In this document: one piece after another, positions 1-9,793 of the stretch | Layout of the letters: every line of letters starts with the position of its first letter | Numbering within the stretch: the first letter of the stretch is position 1 | Source of the DNA: Isohypsibius dastychi | Taxonomy: Eukaryota > Tardigrada > Eutardigrada > Parachela > Isohypsibiidae | Assembly: GCA_034696485.1 (NCBI GenBank) | Contig: JAQIWT010000340.1 | Span: 1 to 22,883 of the forward strand | Length of the DNA stretch: 22,883 nucleotides | Direction: 5' to 3' | Notes under the pieces: generated by a model | The model's database searches: none | Told to the model about the DNA's origin: nothing | Seen by the model: only the letters and a program-made list of their open reading frames with translations | Made by a program: the position numbers and the translations under genes

Positions 1-2
1 AA

Positions 3-1332
3 GGGCTAGCTGCAGCATCAAAATTAAAAGGAAAAGAGCCACAGAAGGCCGGAGCCAAGTTAGCAACGTTGGGTGACGTAGCTGGTGACAGAAGACAGTT
101 AGTTAGATCGCCAAAAAGACTGGATGAAGCTGGGCAGTTCAGCAGCATACAAGCACGCCGACAAGCAGTGGGTCGCAGCAAGGCTGATTTAGCAAACAAA
201 ACCAGTTCATCTGATCAAGTGGCTGAGACGCAGGCACCAATTATAGTTCCATCGTACCGAATGGATTCGAAAGATTCGCTGTTAGAAGTGAATGAAAAAT
301 ATCTTGATGCTGAGCGCATCCAGCTTGAGGCGCTTAGGAAATCCGAGGAAGAATTTGCAGCTGATCTCATGCTTGAGCAAAGCAGGAATGCCAAGTTTGA
401 ATTCCTTGAAATGTTGGAAGCTGGCGCCGCAAGCTCTAGCTTGGCCGAGTTATACAAGCCTCTCATCAAGGCTGACCAGAGTCTTGCTATGGAGATCAAG
501 CCGATGTTGAGCCCGTCAGTATCACCAACGCTTGACCAGCCCAAGGCCGTAAAGAGCACTGACTCTATGGAACGTATTCAGCGGGTGTTCAAAATGCCCG
601 ATTATAAACCATATACTAGAGGTATAGTGAACTAGACTTTGAAACGACCATAAATTATTTTCGTTTTTGTCAACAGAGAAAAACGAAGACATACAGCTGA
701 CGGTTCCACCACCTCCCCGCAAGATAGCGAGTGTGGTGAAAGGGATGCTGAAAGACGGTAGGCGTGACGAAACTATACTGCAAAATTTGGAAAACAGCGT
801 CATTTACGAACACGTGAATATGGGCGGCAAGAAAATGTGGGGAGATCAGCCTTCACTAGCCATTTTTGAGAACGACTTTGAAGAGCGTCAAGCTCCGGTG
901 AAAAGTGACCAGGCATCACCGCTACAATGGAGAGCTAAGGCCGGAAAGAAGAAATCTGTTCAGCTTAGCACACTCCTTCGAAAGCAAGATAAAAAGGTTG
1001 AGAAACAGCGTCCATTCGTGAACCGGTACATCTATCGGCAATTGTCTGACTCTATTCTTCGGGAACACAAGATAGATGAACACAAGGAAGCAGAGCCAGT
1101 TGTTGACATAGTCGGTTATCTAGTAGCTGAGCGAAAACGAAAATTGGAGGCTGAGCGAGCCAAGAAAAGACCGAAACCGCTGAGAGAAACGTTAGAAAAA
1201 GTGTTGTGGAACTCTGCCGATCAGAAAAGCGGGAAAAACAAGCACCACCTTCATGAATCCAAATCACTGCAGCAGCTCGAGCAGATGATGGATGACGTAC
1301 AACATATAGATGTTATACCGATTGTGCGTTGA
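3..1332 (+). CDS. Unrecognised basic, charged protein, 5'-truncated (last two exons seen)
   Basis: The reading frame is already open at the first base, so the start lies outside the window. Two exons are visible, 3-621 and 677-1332. They are joined across a 55-nt GT-AG intron (622-676) in phase 1, and the protein ends at TGA 1330-1332. About 425 residues can be read. They are rich in Lys, Glu and Arg with Lys/Arg clusters (for example KRKLEAERAKKRPKP), a proline run VPPPPRK just after the junction, and a closing segment IDVIPIVR. No transmembrane helix or known catalytic motif is visible. The long charged stretches look helical or coiled-coil in part. I do not recognise the family. A cytoskeletal or axonemal role would suit the neighbours but is only a guess. 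A poly(A) signal follows about 100 nt after the stop, which supports this as a real 3' end. Confidence 0.7.
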
Positions 1333-1394
1333 ATTACATGCGGTCATTGAATCCGAATGCTTTATGCCTGATTGTTTTTAATAAGTGACGTGCG

Positions 1395-1411
1395 CATGAT
1401 CTCAGATCATG
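1395..1411. repeat. 17-bp perfect palindrome in the 3' UTR
   Basis: CATGATCT and AGATCATG flank a single C, giving 8-bp arms with a one-base centre. It lies between the stop codon at 1332 and the poly(A) signal at 1429, so it would be transcribed in the 3' UTR. With a one-base loop it is more likely to matter as a DNA palindrome than as an RNA hairpin. No function is assigned. Confidence 0.5.
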
Positions 1412-1428
1412 TATTCGCGAATTAAAGA

Positions 1429-1434
1429 AATAAA
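1429..1434 (+). terminator. Poly(A) signal AATAAA of the first gene
   Basis: A canonical AATAAA lies 97 nt past the stop of the upstream (+) gene, with the variant ATTAAA just before it at 1421-1426. The opposing (-) gene ends at 1509, so the convergent pair is separated by 176 bp between stop codons. Confidence 0.6.
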
Positions 1435-1508
1435 TTAATCGATGCTTGAGTCGACGAAATTGTCAGCAAGTTATGAATTTGGTGGCAAACGCTATTGATG
1501 TGATACTT

Positions 1509-4500
1509 TCATGGTGAGGAAGCTGTTGAAGCGACTGCTGATATTAGAAAAATAGTGAGTTGAATCGATTCAGCTGGGGCAGAGTTACGTGGTGAATCCA
1601 GCCCATTCCCACTGGCTCGCAGATCCGCTTTTTTCTCCGACCAATCATCGCTGGGTATCCATTTGAAGTCAATGTCGATATCGTTGGAATAAAGAGGCAG
1701 GCTGATCTTGTCAAAACGTTCCAGTGTGTCGTCATCTTTCGCAAAAACAACGGTCCGGTTGGTATCCTTATCGCAGCGAAATGCATCGGAGCCGCTCAGC
1801 CACCACAGAATTCCGCTGAAGTCCAACTCACAGTGTGATTCCGACAGAATACAATTCATTGTTGCATTTCCAAATCGACCAATAAGAAGCCGAAGCTGAC
1901 CGTGACTGGACTGGATCAACAACTGCTGGTGGACAGGGTGGACGTAAGTACCGATGTACTTTTCGTGAACTACTCGCACGGCTGATGCAGAACTTACATT
2001 CTGCCGTGTTTGATTGAGGATGTGATGTATTCGATGCGGACTCACTGGCTGATATCCTAACAAGCGGTCAACAATTTTCAGATGCAGTGAACGAAGTTTC
2101 AGATTTTCGGTGGCTGGGCCGCTCGTGCTCGTGAAAATTGCCAGGTTCATTTCCGGAAGAATTGTGATGAGCGAAACAAATGAGTAGAATCCCCCGCCGT
2201 GCCCGAGGTATCTGTGTCCTTTGGAACAAACGGAAATATGCGTCAGATGTGGAAATACTCAGGGCTTATTGTTTAAGAACAAAACCAGAACCCACATGCG
2301 GATACAAACTCATACAGTACCTCTGTAAAGTCCGGTACCCCATCCTAATGCATATCCTGTGCGGATGAAATGAACTGACTCTCCACGATGACTGCCCGGA
2401 GATGGCTGACTGATCCGTTGTTCCCAGCTATTCTGGATATCCTCCGCGGCGACGACTTGCTGGCCACCAAAACTACCCTTGGCTAGCAGGAACTGCATCC
2501 ACCTGAACATGGCGTTTGCGGACAAACACAAAGATCCAGCAGGGCCTGCCGGGTAAATAAGTTGGAGGATCATCGGATCAGCCTTGCGAACAGCGCCATC
2601 CACGGTAAAATATGATGTCGCAATACGCTCTGGATTCGCCATATCCGCGAATTCTGCCGCGTTGATTATCCCTAATGGTTTCAGAAGGTGTTCTTGGACC
2701 AGAAACTCCCAGGTGACGGGAACCTTGTGAATCATCTTGCCCATCAGTTCCGCAATGTGCCCTGAAAAGGTACAATGAATGCTGCAGTATATCGATTCTA
2801 AAACACAATCCAGCGCCAACAAATGTTGGTCTGACACTCGCGTGACCTTATTTTCACAGCCTATCAGTTCCACGCGATGAACTGTGATCCCCCATACCGT
2901 ATTTTAACCGGCAGTTTCAAGATTGTTGACCTTGTGTTAATTCTCTGTAGAAGTATTCAGGTTTTCATACCAAAGACATCGGCTGTATGTTGCGTCCTTT
3001 TGTGGACAGAAAAATAATAATTCATTGCCTGACACAGTTGGCATTTACTGCATCCATGCTCGTGCTAACTTGTAACATGACCACCCACACACGTGCCACA
3101 TTCAAAATCAAGCAGAGATGCGAGCACATGACGATTGACGATTCCGTGGGCGCGTTTCAAAGTGATGTAGTATGGGTGTGTGGGCCTTGGTTGATCATGA
3201 GTAAGCAACACATTCTCTCGCTGGTCAGATCACAAGTCTTTACTGGTCAGTCAGTTCAGTATTCACATAACTATTGGTGGAATGTTAGCGCAACTCACTA
3301 AAATTGGCATTTTGACACGTTTCCATGTCTAACCCGGTCGGGGTTTGGAAGGAGATCTGGGGAATCAACGGTCCCTTTGATCCATCTTACATTCGGATTA
3401 TCAATGCGGTTCACCCTGGGGGGGGGGGGGGGGTATGGCGCTAGTTTTGTATGGGGCTAATTAACGATATTTGGTTCCGTTCCATCCTGTCAAAGGGTTG
3501 AGAATACGGATTGGTTTGAAGAGAAAAGCGTTCAGTTTCATTATTGCTTACATTGATCAAAGGAATGGGTTTGTCACCGCATACGACTGCCCCCACCCCC
3601 AAGACTTTGAACAACAGAATTTTTGTGCCCAATGTATAACCCAAAATGGTGGGGATGCCCCCTGGGTATTGCCACCCCAAGCACACACGTTTCGATTTGT
3701 TGCCCACATTATGCCCAATTTTTACCACTCTTCTCTGGCATATGAGTCAGTCATTTTATCGGATGAAAACGCCAATGTACGCGCTTTTCAAGCACAGTTC
3801 ATTCACATACCTCCGATACTGAACACGTGATTATTATAATGATAGATTTCTCTGTTACGTCGTAGCTGTGGAGTTCGCGCTGCAATTAATGCAAGGTCTG
3901 CTCTTGTAAGGTTCCGAGGATATCCCACCAGGAAAGGCCCAAAAGTTTCTGAAAACATAAATTTTATGTCGAACATCCAAATTCCAGACAGACAGCATAA
4001 AAAATGTAAAAAAATATGTTCGGATGACAAGTTTTCTTCGGCCGCTGAATGTATTCACCGTCTTGACTGTTTGTTTAGTAGCCAATGCTTTGTTACGCTC
4101 ACCAGCTATGCCTGTTCGATGAGACAAAATGTCTTCTACAGTGACGTCATGCAAGCTGGAGCCCGGGAAATCGAGCGACTCGTCAAAGTCTGTTAGCAGG
4201 CTTGTCTCATCATAGCTGCAATTAAGAAACGTTAATTCTAATTGGTGGTGACAGATTTTGCTAAAACGAGCATTTAACAGATCAAAAATAGCCATGCTTA
4301 CTTATATCCAGCTTGTCTCAATAGTCTCAACAAATGCAACACCAGAGTAGACGTGAAATGCTTTGTCAGCGATCCGACGCAAAACAATGTGTCGTTTGTT
4401 GCAGATTCCCGCAAATCTATATCTTTCATCCCGAAGCCTTTTGCATAAATAAAGTCCTCTTTTGTATCAGTCCCATGATGGCGATAATCGGTTGCAACGA

Positions 4501-4666
4501 TCGACATGCTGAGAGCGGGAATGTTGGTTGATCGGTACGTAATCCGAATAAGGTCATCGATGCCGGCAGCGGTGGTATCATAATCGCTTACTAAGACGGC
4601 GCAAGTCGTGTAAAACAGAGGAAGGAAGAAAAAAACCCAGTTTTCGCGGAACATTTTCGCTTGCAA
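1509..4666 (-). CDS. Secreted beta-lactamase-fold serine hydrolase (LACTB/AmpC-related)
   Basis: Five exons run 4666-4302, 4215-4103, 3948-3811, 2761-2321 and 2218-1509. The phases (2,1,1,1) close exactly, giving 588 residues. The N terminus is a signal peptide: a basic start, then the hydrophobic WVFFFLPLFYTTCAVLV. All three motifs of the serine beta-lactamase/DD-peptidase family are present: SLTK (Ser99, Lys102), Y197-N-N199, and H359-G-G in GHGGGF. HRTGI and EHLLKPLGI are also typical of the family. A C-terminal domain starting YIGTYVHP resembles the beta-barrel that follows many of these hydrolases. The protein ends in a hydrophobic stretch (about 571-588), which suggests a GPI-anchor signal or short membrane anchor. 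Animal relatives such as LACTB are mitochondrial proteases; this one appears secreted. The substrate is unknown. The introns rule out bacterial contamination. Confidence 0.88.
2762..3810 (-). other. Long intron (1,049 nt) of the serine hydrolase gene
   Basis: The donor G|GTATGT abuts 3811 and the acceptor TTTTCAG ends at 2762. It joins the YNNHVFSIG exon to HIAELMGK in phase 1. It is an order of magnitude longer than most introns here. It contains a 15-base G run, C-rich stretches near 3591-3600 and unrecognised open frames on both strands (about 3441-3830). Those frames show no domain I know and are treated as chance. Confidence 0.75.
3419..3433. repeat. Poly-G homopolymer (about 15 bases)
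   Basis: An uninterrupted G run lies inside the long intron of the serine hydrolase gene; the transcript would carry poly-C. Homopolymers of this length are prone to length error in sequencing, so the exact count is uncertain. Confidence 0.75.
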
Positions 4667-4720
4667 CTCGTGCAGATTGTCGGATAAGTCTAGTGATCAG
4701 CTGGCGGCAGGCGAAGCATT

Positions 4721-4730
4721 TCTATATAGA
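4721..4730 (-). promoter_or_regulatory. TATA-like element upstream of the serine hydrolase gene
   Basis: The palindromic TCTATATAGA lies about 55 bp upstream of the hydrolase ATG at 4666. That distance would suit a TATA box with a short 5' UTR. The call rests on motif and position only. Confidence 0.3.
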
Positions 4731-5143
4731 TGTTGTCGGCAAGTGACGGAAGAAATCAGTTAACGCTGATTTTAAGTGGACTGGACGTGCCCCATCATCG
4801 CGGCTTACATCGAGTCTCATCAGGCAAGTATTGTAATTATGTAACAGATTGAGTCAGTCAAATTATAATTACAAGAATTGTGGTAGGTAATCATCTAACA
4901 AATCATAATAGGGCCAGGCACAATCAATCGCATACGGTTTGCTTTTAGGTGAGCTAGGTCGGTTTATTTATCAAAACGAATTCATAGCGTGTCTGCAAAA
5001 ACATTTGGGCCCGTGCACTTAAATTGAACCTGGGCTGCGGGTGGAACATTCTCTGTGATGAATTTGGGAGAGCTTGGTCAAATTCTTGCAGTCGAAGCAC
5101 TCTGGGCCCTGCTTCGAACAGAACGAAGAAGGTGCACGAGCAG

Positions 5144-5149
5144 TTTATT
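5144..5149 (-). terminator. Candidate poly(A) signal of the TPPP gene
   Basis: On the minus strand this reads AATAAA, 257 nt after the TPPP stop codon. A second AATAAA on the same strand lies further on at 4963-4968. Either could end the transcript. Confidence 0.4.
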
Positions 5150-5405
5150 TCATTCTCAAATAGTTGTTATAATGGATACTCGAAAGTCGACGAGACTGGT
5201 AAGCATAGGTACAATATATTGTGATTGCAAGTTTGTTACTAGTTGGTGGACAAAAGGTTTTCTCATAACTCCTGGCCCAACTCATTGCTAAAATTCGCGT
5301 ACCAGAAAGATTCGATTGAAGTTTAAGTGCTTCGACGATCTTCTCACTTTTTCTCGGTCTAATAAAAAATAGATGAGATTATTCGAGCGGTGAGGTCAAT
5401 TGTGT

Positions 5406-8400
5406 TCAGTTTACGGTTTGGTTGAGTGTGGTCTTGACTTCGGTTTTGGCACTATCCTTGGTTTGCTGCTGAGCCAAGTTTGACTGAGCTTGTTCATTAG
5501 CTCGATTGGTCTGGTCAATCCGTCCTTGGTTAACCTGATTAGCATCAGTTCGACCAGCACTAGATTTATCGTGCTCGCTCTTCATTTCCTTATCGCGTGG
5601 AGCCTTGGTGGTCTCCTCTACTTTCAGTGTGGTAGTGGTCTGTAGAAACCAACTTGCTTATTCTGAGACATGAATTTAGCGTGGCTCTGTTACGTGGTGG
5701 GCTTGATTTTTGTCCTGAGGGTCACTGACTTTAGAGTCAGCAGCGGTTTTGCTGGCGTCATGAGTGTTCTTGGTTGCATCCAGTGGCTTGTTGGCCAAGT
5801 TTCCCTTCTACAGAGAAGCCCCATTTATGAAAATGTGTTCTAAAAACTTGAACTCCTGCTGATGAGAATACGTACGGGATCTTGCGTTGTGCTGGGAAGG
5901 TTCTTGTTTTCGCTAGCTCCCGTTTGTCCAGCTTGTTTATTCTCACCAGACACCTGTGAAAATCAATTTCGGTTTGCACACATTTCATAAGACGCATCGC
6001 ATGATCTCCCTTACCTGAGTGCTTTGGACGCCTGAGTTATTGGCATTCGAAGACAAGTTGTTATTTTGTCCGGACAGATCAGTCGATTTATGGTCGGCTT
6101 GTCCGGCTTGTTGGGCCTGCCGATAAAAATCTGGTAGGCTCACTACCCGTAGTTTGGGATGATGCTTCGTGACTTACATTACTGAGCAGATTGTGTCCAG
6201 CTGCGTTCTTGTTTTGCAGTTGGTCCAATTGCGTAGTGTTTTTCCGTGCCGATGTGTCAGCCAAGTTAGCCTTCGTCTGAACAAACAAGAGGTCCGACAG
6301 AATTTCGGTAATTTACTTCCCTTGCTAGGCCAGGCCTAAATCAGTTCAACTCACTGGATCGAATTTGGCTTGAGGATCGTAGTTGGCGTTGTTGCGATCT
6401 TGGCTTCGGTCATGGATGTTAGCATGTGTGTTAGCACCAGACTTGTCGGTGTCCAGCGAACGCTAAAAACCATGAGCGCGTTAGCAACACTCGTTTTCAT
6501 CGGAAACGGTACCCACCTGAGTAGAATCGACATGTTTGTAGCTCAAGCTGTCAGCGGTCTTCTGGCTGTTGTCAGACTGCAACTTGTTGTCATCGGCCTT
6601 ATTGCCGGCCTGCGTGGAGTTCTTGGAAAGATCGCTCTGGTGCTGCTGAGACTGTGGAACAGCGGAATTCTGCGTCCCTGGAAGAGTTTGACCCGATAGG
6701 TTCGCGCCGGTCTTATTTTGGTTCTCTTGGGCGGACGTCTTAGAGGAATCGTGTGCACCTGGGTGTTGTAGGTTTTGCTGGTTATGGTCCTTTCCCGGTT
6801 GGGCATTCGTAGGAGTATGATGTTGGTTCGAGACATTGGACTGATGTTGCTGGTTAAGGTTGCTGTTGGGCTGCCCTGCGTGGTTGGTGCCAGCCACGGA
6901 CTGCTTGTGTAAGGCGTTAGATTGGTTCGTCTGTTGATTCTGGTTTGCCAGATTTTGATTCAGTCCGGTACCAGGCTGAGACGCGTTATTAACTCCACTC
7001 TGGTTCTGTTGCTGGAGTCGAGCATTGTTGTCTTGACCATGGGCTTGGATGTCTTTTTGGGGTTGCTGAGTGGTAGACTGGGGATGCGTTACACCCGATT
7101 GATGTTGTCCGTCTTTCTTCGCATCAATATTGGTTTTATTGTCTTGATCTTTCTTCGCATCAGTTGCGATCTTGTTCTCTTGATCTTTCTTTGCATCAGT
7201 AGAGATCTTGTTGTCTTGATCTTTCTTGGCATCAACACTGGACTTGTTGTCTTGATCTTTCTTTGCATCAGTAGAGATCTTGTTGTCTTGATCTTTCTTG
7301 GCATCAACACTGGATTTGTTGTCTTGATCTTTCTTTGCATCAGTATTGGTTTTGTTGTCCTGGTCTTTCTTAGCATCGGTATTGACTTTGTTGTCCTGGT
7401 CCTTCTTTTCTTTTGATTTGTTAGCTTCGGCATCAGCGAGCTTGTCCTAGAATACTAGTCTGTGATCACAGCTTGAGAGGGTGGAAAAGGGAAGTTACCG
7501 CGTTTGGGTGATCTTTATTATACGTATCAGCATTTTTGTAGCCTTCTACGTATCCATCGGTTTTGGCTTGTTTCACATCTGGCAGTTCAGAATGACCAGG
7601 GACAGCCTTGCCATCAGCATTGAAGCGCTGAGTGCCGGTGTAATTTGCCGGATCGGTGAGACGTTCGATAACCTCAGCCTTAATGGGCTCCTATTAGAAA
7701 GCACACCATTTACCAGATGCCGCAGTGCCCTAAATCAAACGAATAACAGCGCTGGAAGAAAATTCTGTCACAAGTGAGCTACTCTGGCCCTATATTCTCT
7801 GCACACCGATCCCGTGGTCACAATCATGTACATGCTGCTTGTGAAAGCCTTGACTTGACTGATGTAAGGTCACTGACTCCTAGTTAAACGGTAGTCTAAT
7901 TAACTTACTAAACTTAAATTCTTTGTTCAACAAATAAAAAGCATCAAAAACGTAAGTCAAAAAAATACTGGGATATCTTCTGTGTATAAATTACTCAACA
8001 CACCGCATCAAAACGTGCCGTACGTTCACATTCACAGTATCTACGTCATGTTGTTTCGCTTCAATCGCAATCGGAACTTGACTCCTTCACTGAGACGCCC
8101 GTCACTGGATTTGTTTAACCTACGGCAGGAGAGCCCATTCTGTCTACTATTCTCGTTAATTCTCTTTTCGATGGGCCTTCATCAAGATTTCAAGTGATAC
8201 AAAAACTCGAAAGCTCAAAGGTCACGTTATGGATGTGATGACGAGAGAAACTCTGCTCATAAGCGCCTTGTTGTGGTTCCTTCTGCTGTGAACGTTCTCA
8301 AGCTTAGGCTTGTAGCAACGGTATACATTATGTGACTGAATGGGAAAACTAGCATGACATTGACACAGGGCCTTACAGTGGTATCGGTGGTCTTGGGTGT

Positions 8401-8792
8401 TTGTCTCGCCTGGAGCTTGCTGACGAGCTTCTTCAGCTCATCAAGTGCGTTGCTGGGGTAAGCTGACTCGGTCATAGCACCCAAGAATTCCTTGAACTTT
8501 TCAAAAGACATTGTCTTTTCGTTATTGCTAGAACGGTTGAGAGATATGAGTCACAGAACGGTAGGCGCAGGTATATATATTCCTACCTCATGACTTTCTT
8601 AAAGGCAATTCCGGTATCGGTAGTTGATATTTTGTCACCGATTACACCGGCGTCAGTGAGCCATTTATCGGCATTTTTCAACGTAATATTATCCCCACGG
8701 AAAGCGTCATCACCGAACTTTCCGTATCGTTCGTAAACAGATTTCAATTGATCCATTGTATTCTTGTCGATTGAGTTCCATTCGACAGGCAT
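5406..8792 (-). CDS. TPPP: p25-alpha/TPPP protein with a giant Asn/Gln/Lys-rich tail
   Basis: Ten exons: 8792-8587, 8527-8377, 7690-7499, 7446-6517, 6462-6355, 6276-6178, 6116-6015, 5953-5876, 5807-5694 and 5639-5406. All phases close, giving 737 residues. Residues 1-119 form the p25-alpha core (MDQLKSVYERYGKFG, AFKKVM, TMSFEKFKEFLG). Residues 120-183 carry the family C-terminal motifs RLTDPANYTG and GYVEGYKNADTYNKDH. TPPP proteins bind tubulin and bundle microtubules, and are normally about 170-220 residues long. Here some 554 further residues follow. They begin with eight KKDQDNK-type repeats (about 197-292) and continue as N/Q/K/T/S-rich sequence with no Cys or Trp and almost no aromatics, so presumably disordered. 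From exon 3 on, every intron is phase 0. The tail has no family match I know. The ATG at 8792 gives the normal TPPP start. Confidence 0.87.
7120..7407 (-). repeat. Eight tandem 36-bp units in the TPPP tail exon
   Basis: Eight consecutive in-frame units encode KKDQDNK-xxx-DA (12 residues each), followed by a degraded ninth (KKDGQHQ). The variable triplets run VNT, TNT, SSV, IST, SSV, IST, IAT, TNI. Units 3-4 and 5-6 are therefore almost identical 72-bp pairs, which implies a recent duplication of a two-unit block on top of the older 36-bp repeat. Confidence 0.92.
7691..8376 (-). other. 686-nt intron of the TPPP gene
   Basis: The donor ACT|GTAAGG and acceptor CTAATAG|GAG join the p25-alpha core to the RLTDPANYTG exon in phase 0. 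Nothing recognisable lies inside. An extra, unconserved exon cannot be excluded. Confidence 0.6.
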
Positions 8793-9200
8793 GTTGGATA
8801 GTTTCTGGTTCTACGTTCAACTGACTTGATGAAAAGCTTTTGTGATTTATTCGGATTGATAATTCTTGGAAAACTGAAAAATCCGAATAAGAAGGGCTGA
8901 CAGAATAGGCGACTGAGTGTTGTTGCTACGGATGGAGGGAGTCTCGGGAAAATTCCGCATATACACAGCGGTTGTTTACTCCATGCCTTTCGGGTGAATC
9001 CCATGCACGTGCCCTTAGTCGAAATTGATCGTTGTTCCAAGAGCAATAAACTGAGGATGTTCAATCGGTAATCCCACACGAACTTGTGGTCCTAGTGAGC
9101 CTGATTCTCTCAGGCAGGCTTGGGTCTTTTAAACAGGGATATTTGCTAAATTTCATGTTGACATTTTGAAACCGTGGCCAAGAACTGTGACGACGGATGG

Positions 9201-9210
9201 TATATAAAAG
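9201..9210 (+). promoter_or_regulatory. TATA-box-like site TATATAAAAG
   Basis: This is a strong match to the TATAWAAR consensus on the + strand, 584 bp upstream of the AK7 ATG. If used it implies a long 5' UTR or an upstream non-coding exon that would include the inverted repeat at 9549-9700. The evidence is motif only. Confidence 0.3.
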
Positions 9211-9548
9211 TACCTGATGTGCAATATTTTTTTCAGCATGAAGCAACAGCTGAACCTCTCAGAGTACCTCTAACGTGAACAAAACACCAATACAATGATT
9301 TCATGATTGTTCATAAAGATCTGTACTTTTCGGCGCTGAAAATGACCAATTTATAGGTGCACATTATACTTCTGTTTGGTATCTTTAACACTAAATCATG
9401 GTAGAAAAAGACAGCAAAATGTTCAATTTCCAGAACGAAATGGTATCATTCTGTGGCTAGAGACCCAGTATTCAATACTCTTGTATTAAAGTTTAACACA
9501 ACTTGAAAGTTCCTGCGTTCCACCATAGAACAGGTAGACACTAGACAG

Positions 9549-9700
9549 TTGGGAGGACGCGATTTTGCGGGTTCGGAAAGTGGAGGTTTGAGGTGTAGGT
9601 TGGATTAAGCTTTTTCCTGTCTGGAGCCAGTCTTAATTTCTTAAATCAACCTACACTTCCAACCTCCACTTTCAAGTCACGCAAAATCGCGCCCTCCCAA
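9549..9700. repeat. Imperfect inverted repeat, 61-bp arms, 30-bp loop
   Basis: The left arm 9549-9609 and the reverse complement of 9640-9700 align without gaps. By hand count 51 of 61 positions agree, including identical blocks GCGATTTTGCG, AAAGTGGAGG and GTGTAGGTTG. It could be a fold-back/MITE-like insertion or, if transcribed, a long RNA hairpin in the AK7 leader. No clear target-site duplication is visible at the edges. Confidence 0.85.
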
Positions 9701-9793
9701 GTATGAGCCGAGTGCATCTGAATTCGTGAAGCGTCTTAGTTACTCATCAAGTCGTCCCAATATCCAGTCTTACAGCACAGAAATCTTTGAAAC

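Larger units (their letters stand above)
4667..5405. other. Intergenic region between the serine hydrolase and TPPP genes
   Basis: No convincing gene is seen in these 739 bp. The right part is the 3' flank of the TPPP gene; the left part is the upstream region of the hydrolase gene. A 10-bp inverted repeat is present (TTGTAATTAT 4831-4840 and ATAATTACAA 4865-4874). Short open frames on the + strand around 5024-5291 have no recognisable domain. Confidence 0.5.
8793..9793. other. 1-kb divergent intergenic region between TPPP and AK7
   Basis: No gene is recognised. The region must hold the start sites and 5' UTRs of two divergent genes, TPPP (-) and AK7 (+). It contains a TATA-like site at 9201 and a long inverted repeat at 9549-9700, both listed separately. 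Open frames on the minus strand at about 8744-9246 encode nothing recognisable. Confidence 0.5.

Noticed and set aside
3441-3830. Opposed open frames inside the long intron of the serine hydrolase gene
   Set aside because: No domain is recognisable and there is no splice context. They overlap each other on opposite strands next to low-complexity DNA.
4142-4149. Perfect CRE-like TGACGTCA
   Set aside because: It lies inside a coding exon of the serine hydrolase, where the bases are explained by the protein sequence.
1509-4666. Bacterial contamination or a bacterial resistance gene suggested by the beta-lactamase motifs
   Set aside because: Four GT-AG introns with consistent phases and a eukaryotic signal peptide show it is a resident animal gene.
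5024-5291. Two overlapping + strand short frames in the intergenic region
   Set aside because: They show no conserved motif or splice partners and lie in the 3' flank of the TPPP gene.
6922-7416. Long + strand open frame rich in hydrophobic residues (164 codons), looking like a multi-pass membrane protein
   Set aside because: It is the antisense shadow of the 36-bp repeat exon of TPPP. The minus-strand frame closes in phase with nine other exons.
7089-7433. Minus-strand Lys/Arg/Thr-rich frame of 114 codons
   Set aside because: It is a frame-shifted reading of the same repeats. The frame consistent with the splice sites gives KKDQDNK units.
8744-9246. Minus-strand frames upstream of TPPP that could extend its N terminus
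   Set aside because: They are not in frame with the TPPP start, and the ATG at 8792 already gives the normal p25-alpha N terminus.
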